A stretch of 42,737 nucleotides of DNA, taken from the NCBI GenBank assembly GCA_002366835.1, contig DFBZ01000079.1, positions 1 through 42,737 on the forward strand. The letters run 5' to 3'. A program made the translations under genes and the position numbers. Under the pieces are notes generated by a model that was given only the letters and a program-made list of their open reading frames with translations, was not told the DNA's origin and did no database searches. This document shows, piece by piece, positions 42,327-42,737 of this stretch (position 1 is its first letter; each line of letters opens with the position of its first letter). This DNA comes from Gammaproteobacteria bacterium UBA3067. GTDB lineage: Bacteria > Pseudomonadota > Gammaproteobacteria > Pseudomonadales > UBA3067.

Positions 42327-42737
42327 GACTGCCCCCCCTGTTGATTGGCGGGGGCCAGTAGAGCTTTCCCTGTATCTTCAGATGCCCTTGCGATATGGTC
42401 TGATTGATAATGCACATATCGCCGTAATATATGGGTGCTACTGTGCCTGAGCTGACTCGCCACCATGTGCATATCACCACCCGTTACTTCCGCACACGTC
42501 GAGGCAAAAGTTCGGCGCAGGTCATGCTGATGCAGGTTCTCTATGTCGTGCCCTAGGATCTTCATTCGAGCTTTAATGCGCTGGAAACACCCCTTGGGAG
42601 AGGAGATATGCGTAGCAGTGTGTAGAGGGCTAGGAAATAGGTAGGTATTCCAAGTTAACGCCGCTCGTCGCCTAAGGATTTCTTCTGCCAGCGAGTTCAG
42701 TGCAATATGCTGTGCGCTACCCACTTTGGTTCGCGGT
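42323..42737 (-). CDS. Tyrosine integrase, third element (N-terminus outside window)
   Basis: The C-terminal 138 codons of a tyrosine recombinase; the frame runs off the right edge (RTKVGSAQHIALN reads like the strand after the first catalytic Arg). HDLRRTFASTCAEV gives His and Arg, SQLRHSSTHI the second His, and LRRYVHY the Tyr nucleophile. The catalytic C-terminus appears complete. It heads a leftward integrase-alpA-primase-helicase unit. Confidence 0.9.
   Translation of the reverse strand, partial: PRTKVGSAQHIALNSLAEEILRRRAALTWNTYLFPSPLHTATHISSPKGCFQRIKARMKILGHDIENLHQHDLRRTFASTCAEVTGGDMHMVASQLRHSSTHILRRYVHYQSDHIARASEDTGKALLAPANQQGGQS

Overview
The window reads as an accessory-rich stretch of a gammaproteobacterial chromosome, probably from a marine lineage. 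This is inferred from the families present (DUF2787, DUF3560, a small GHR-NGAV type protein, a P4-like integrase neighbourhood, a tRNA-Leu with encoded CCA). No ribosomal or other core marker is present, so the genus cannot be read. Almost everything belongs to integrative elements and anti-phage defence.

Region 1 (1-17757): the right part of an integrative element. It holds an ArdC-like/DUF3560 mobile-element gene with a strong terminator, then a complete type III-A CRISPR-Cas locus: a CARF protein of the NE0113 family, cas10, csm2, csm3, csm4, csm5 and cas6 in one tight operon. A leader, seven good 36-bp repeats and one decayed repeat follow, then cas1 and cas2, then an ancillary block: a DUF1874/Crn2 ring nuclease, two unrecognised small membrane or exported proteins, and a CARF-PD-(D/E)XK nuclease of the Card1/Can2 family. 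Cas10 keeps the GGDD cyclase motif, but its HD motif reads QQ. The locus therefore looks built around cyclic oligoadenylate signalling (Card1 as effector, Crn2 as off-switch) rather than Cas10 DNase activity. A shared near-palindrome (TSACAA-N2-TTGTCA) lies about 120-130 bp before the csm operon and before cas1, with a third copy before the ancillary block, suggesting one regulon. The element ends with a tyrosine integrase and a 61-bp 3' fragment of tRNA-Leu(UAA), an attachment-site scar.

Region 2 (17758-35464): a second defence island. A GIY-YIG protein gene is followed by a long minus-strand operon with overlapping genes. In order of transcription it encodes a WYL regulator, a 1765-aa DEAD-like helicase with C-terminal DUF1998-type cysteines, an SNF2-like helicase, a 1325-aa N6-adenine methyltransferase, a DUF3696-type ATPase, a PIN-domain protein, an HNH nuclease and a truncated DUF6361 gene. 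The helicase-SNF2-methylase core resembles DISARM and helicase-methylase-ATPase systems, but the ATPase-PIN-HNH tail differs from textbook DISARM and there is no PLD (DrmC) gene.

Region 3 (35465-38731): a second tyrosine integrase with a strong terminator, then three small cargo genes, the last being DUF2787.

Region 4 (38732-42737): the left part of a third element, read leftward from the window edge: integrase (cut by the edge), AlpA-like excisionase/regulator, a small archaeo-eukaryotic primase-like protein, and a zinc-finger primase/helicase. Downstream of the helicase is a 400-bp gene-free stretch with iteron-like repeats, an AT-rich tract and two strong hairpins, which looks like a replication origin of a satellite-like element.
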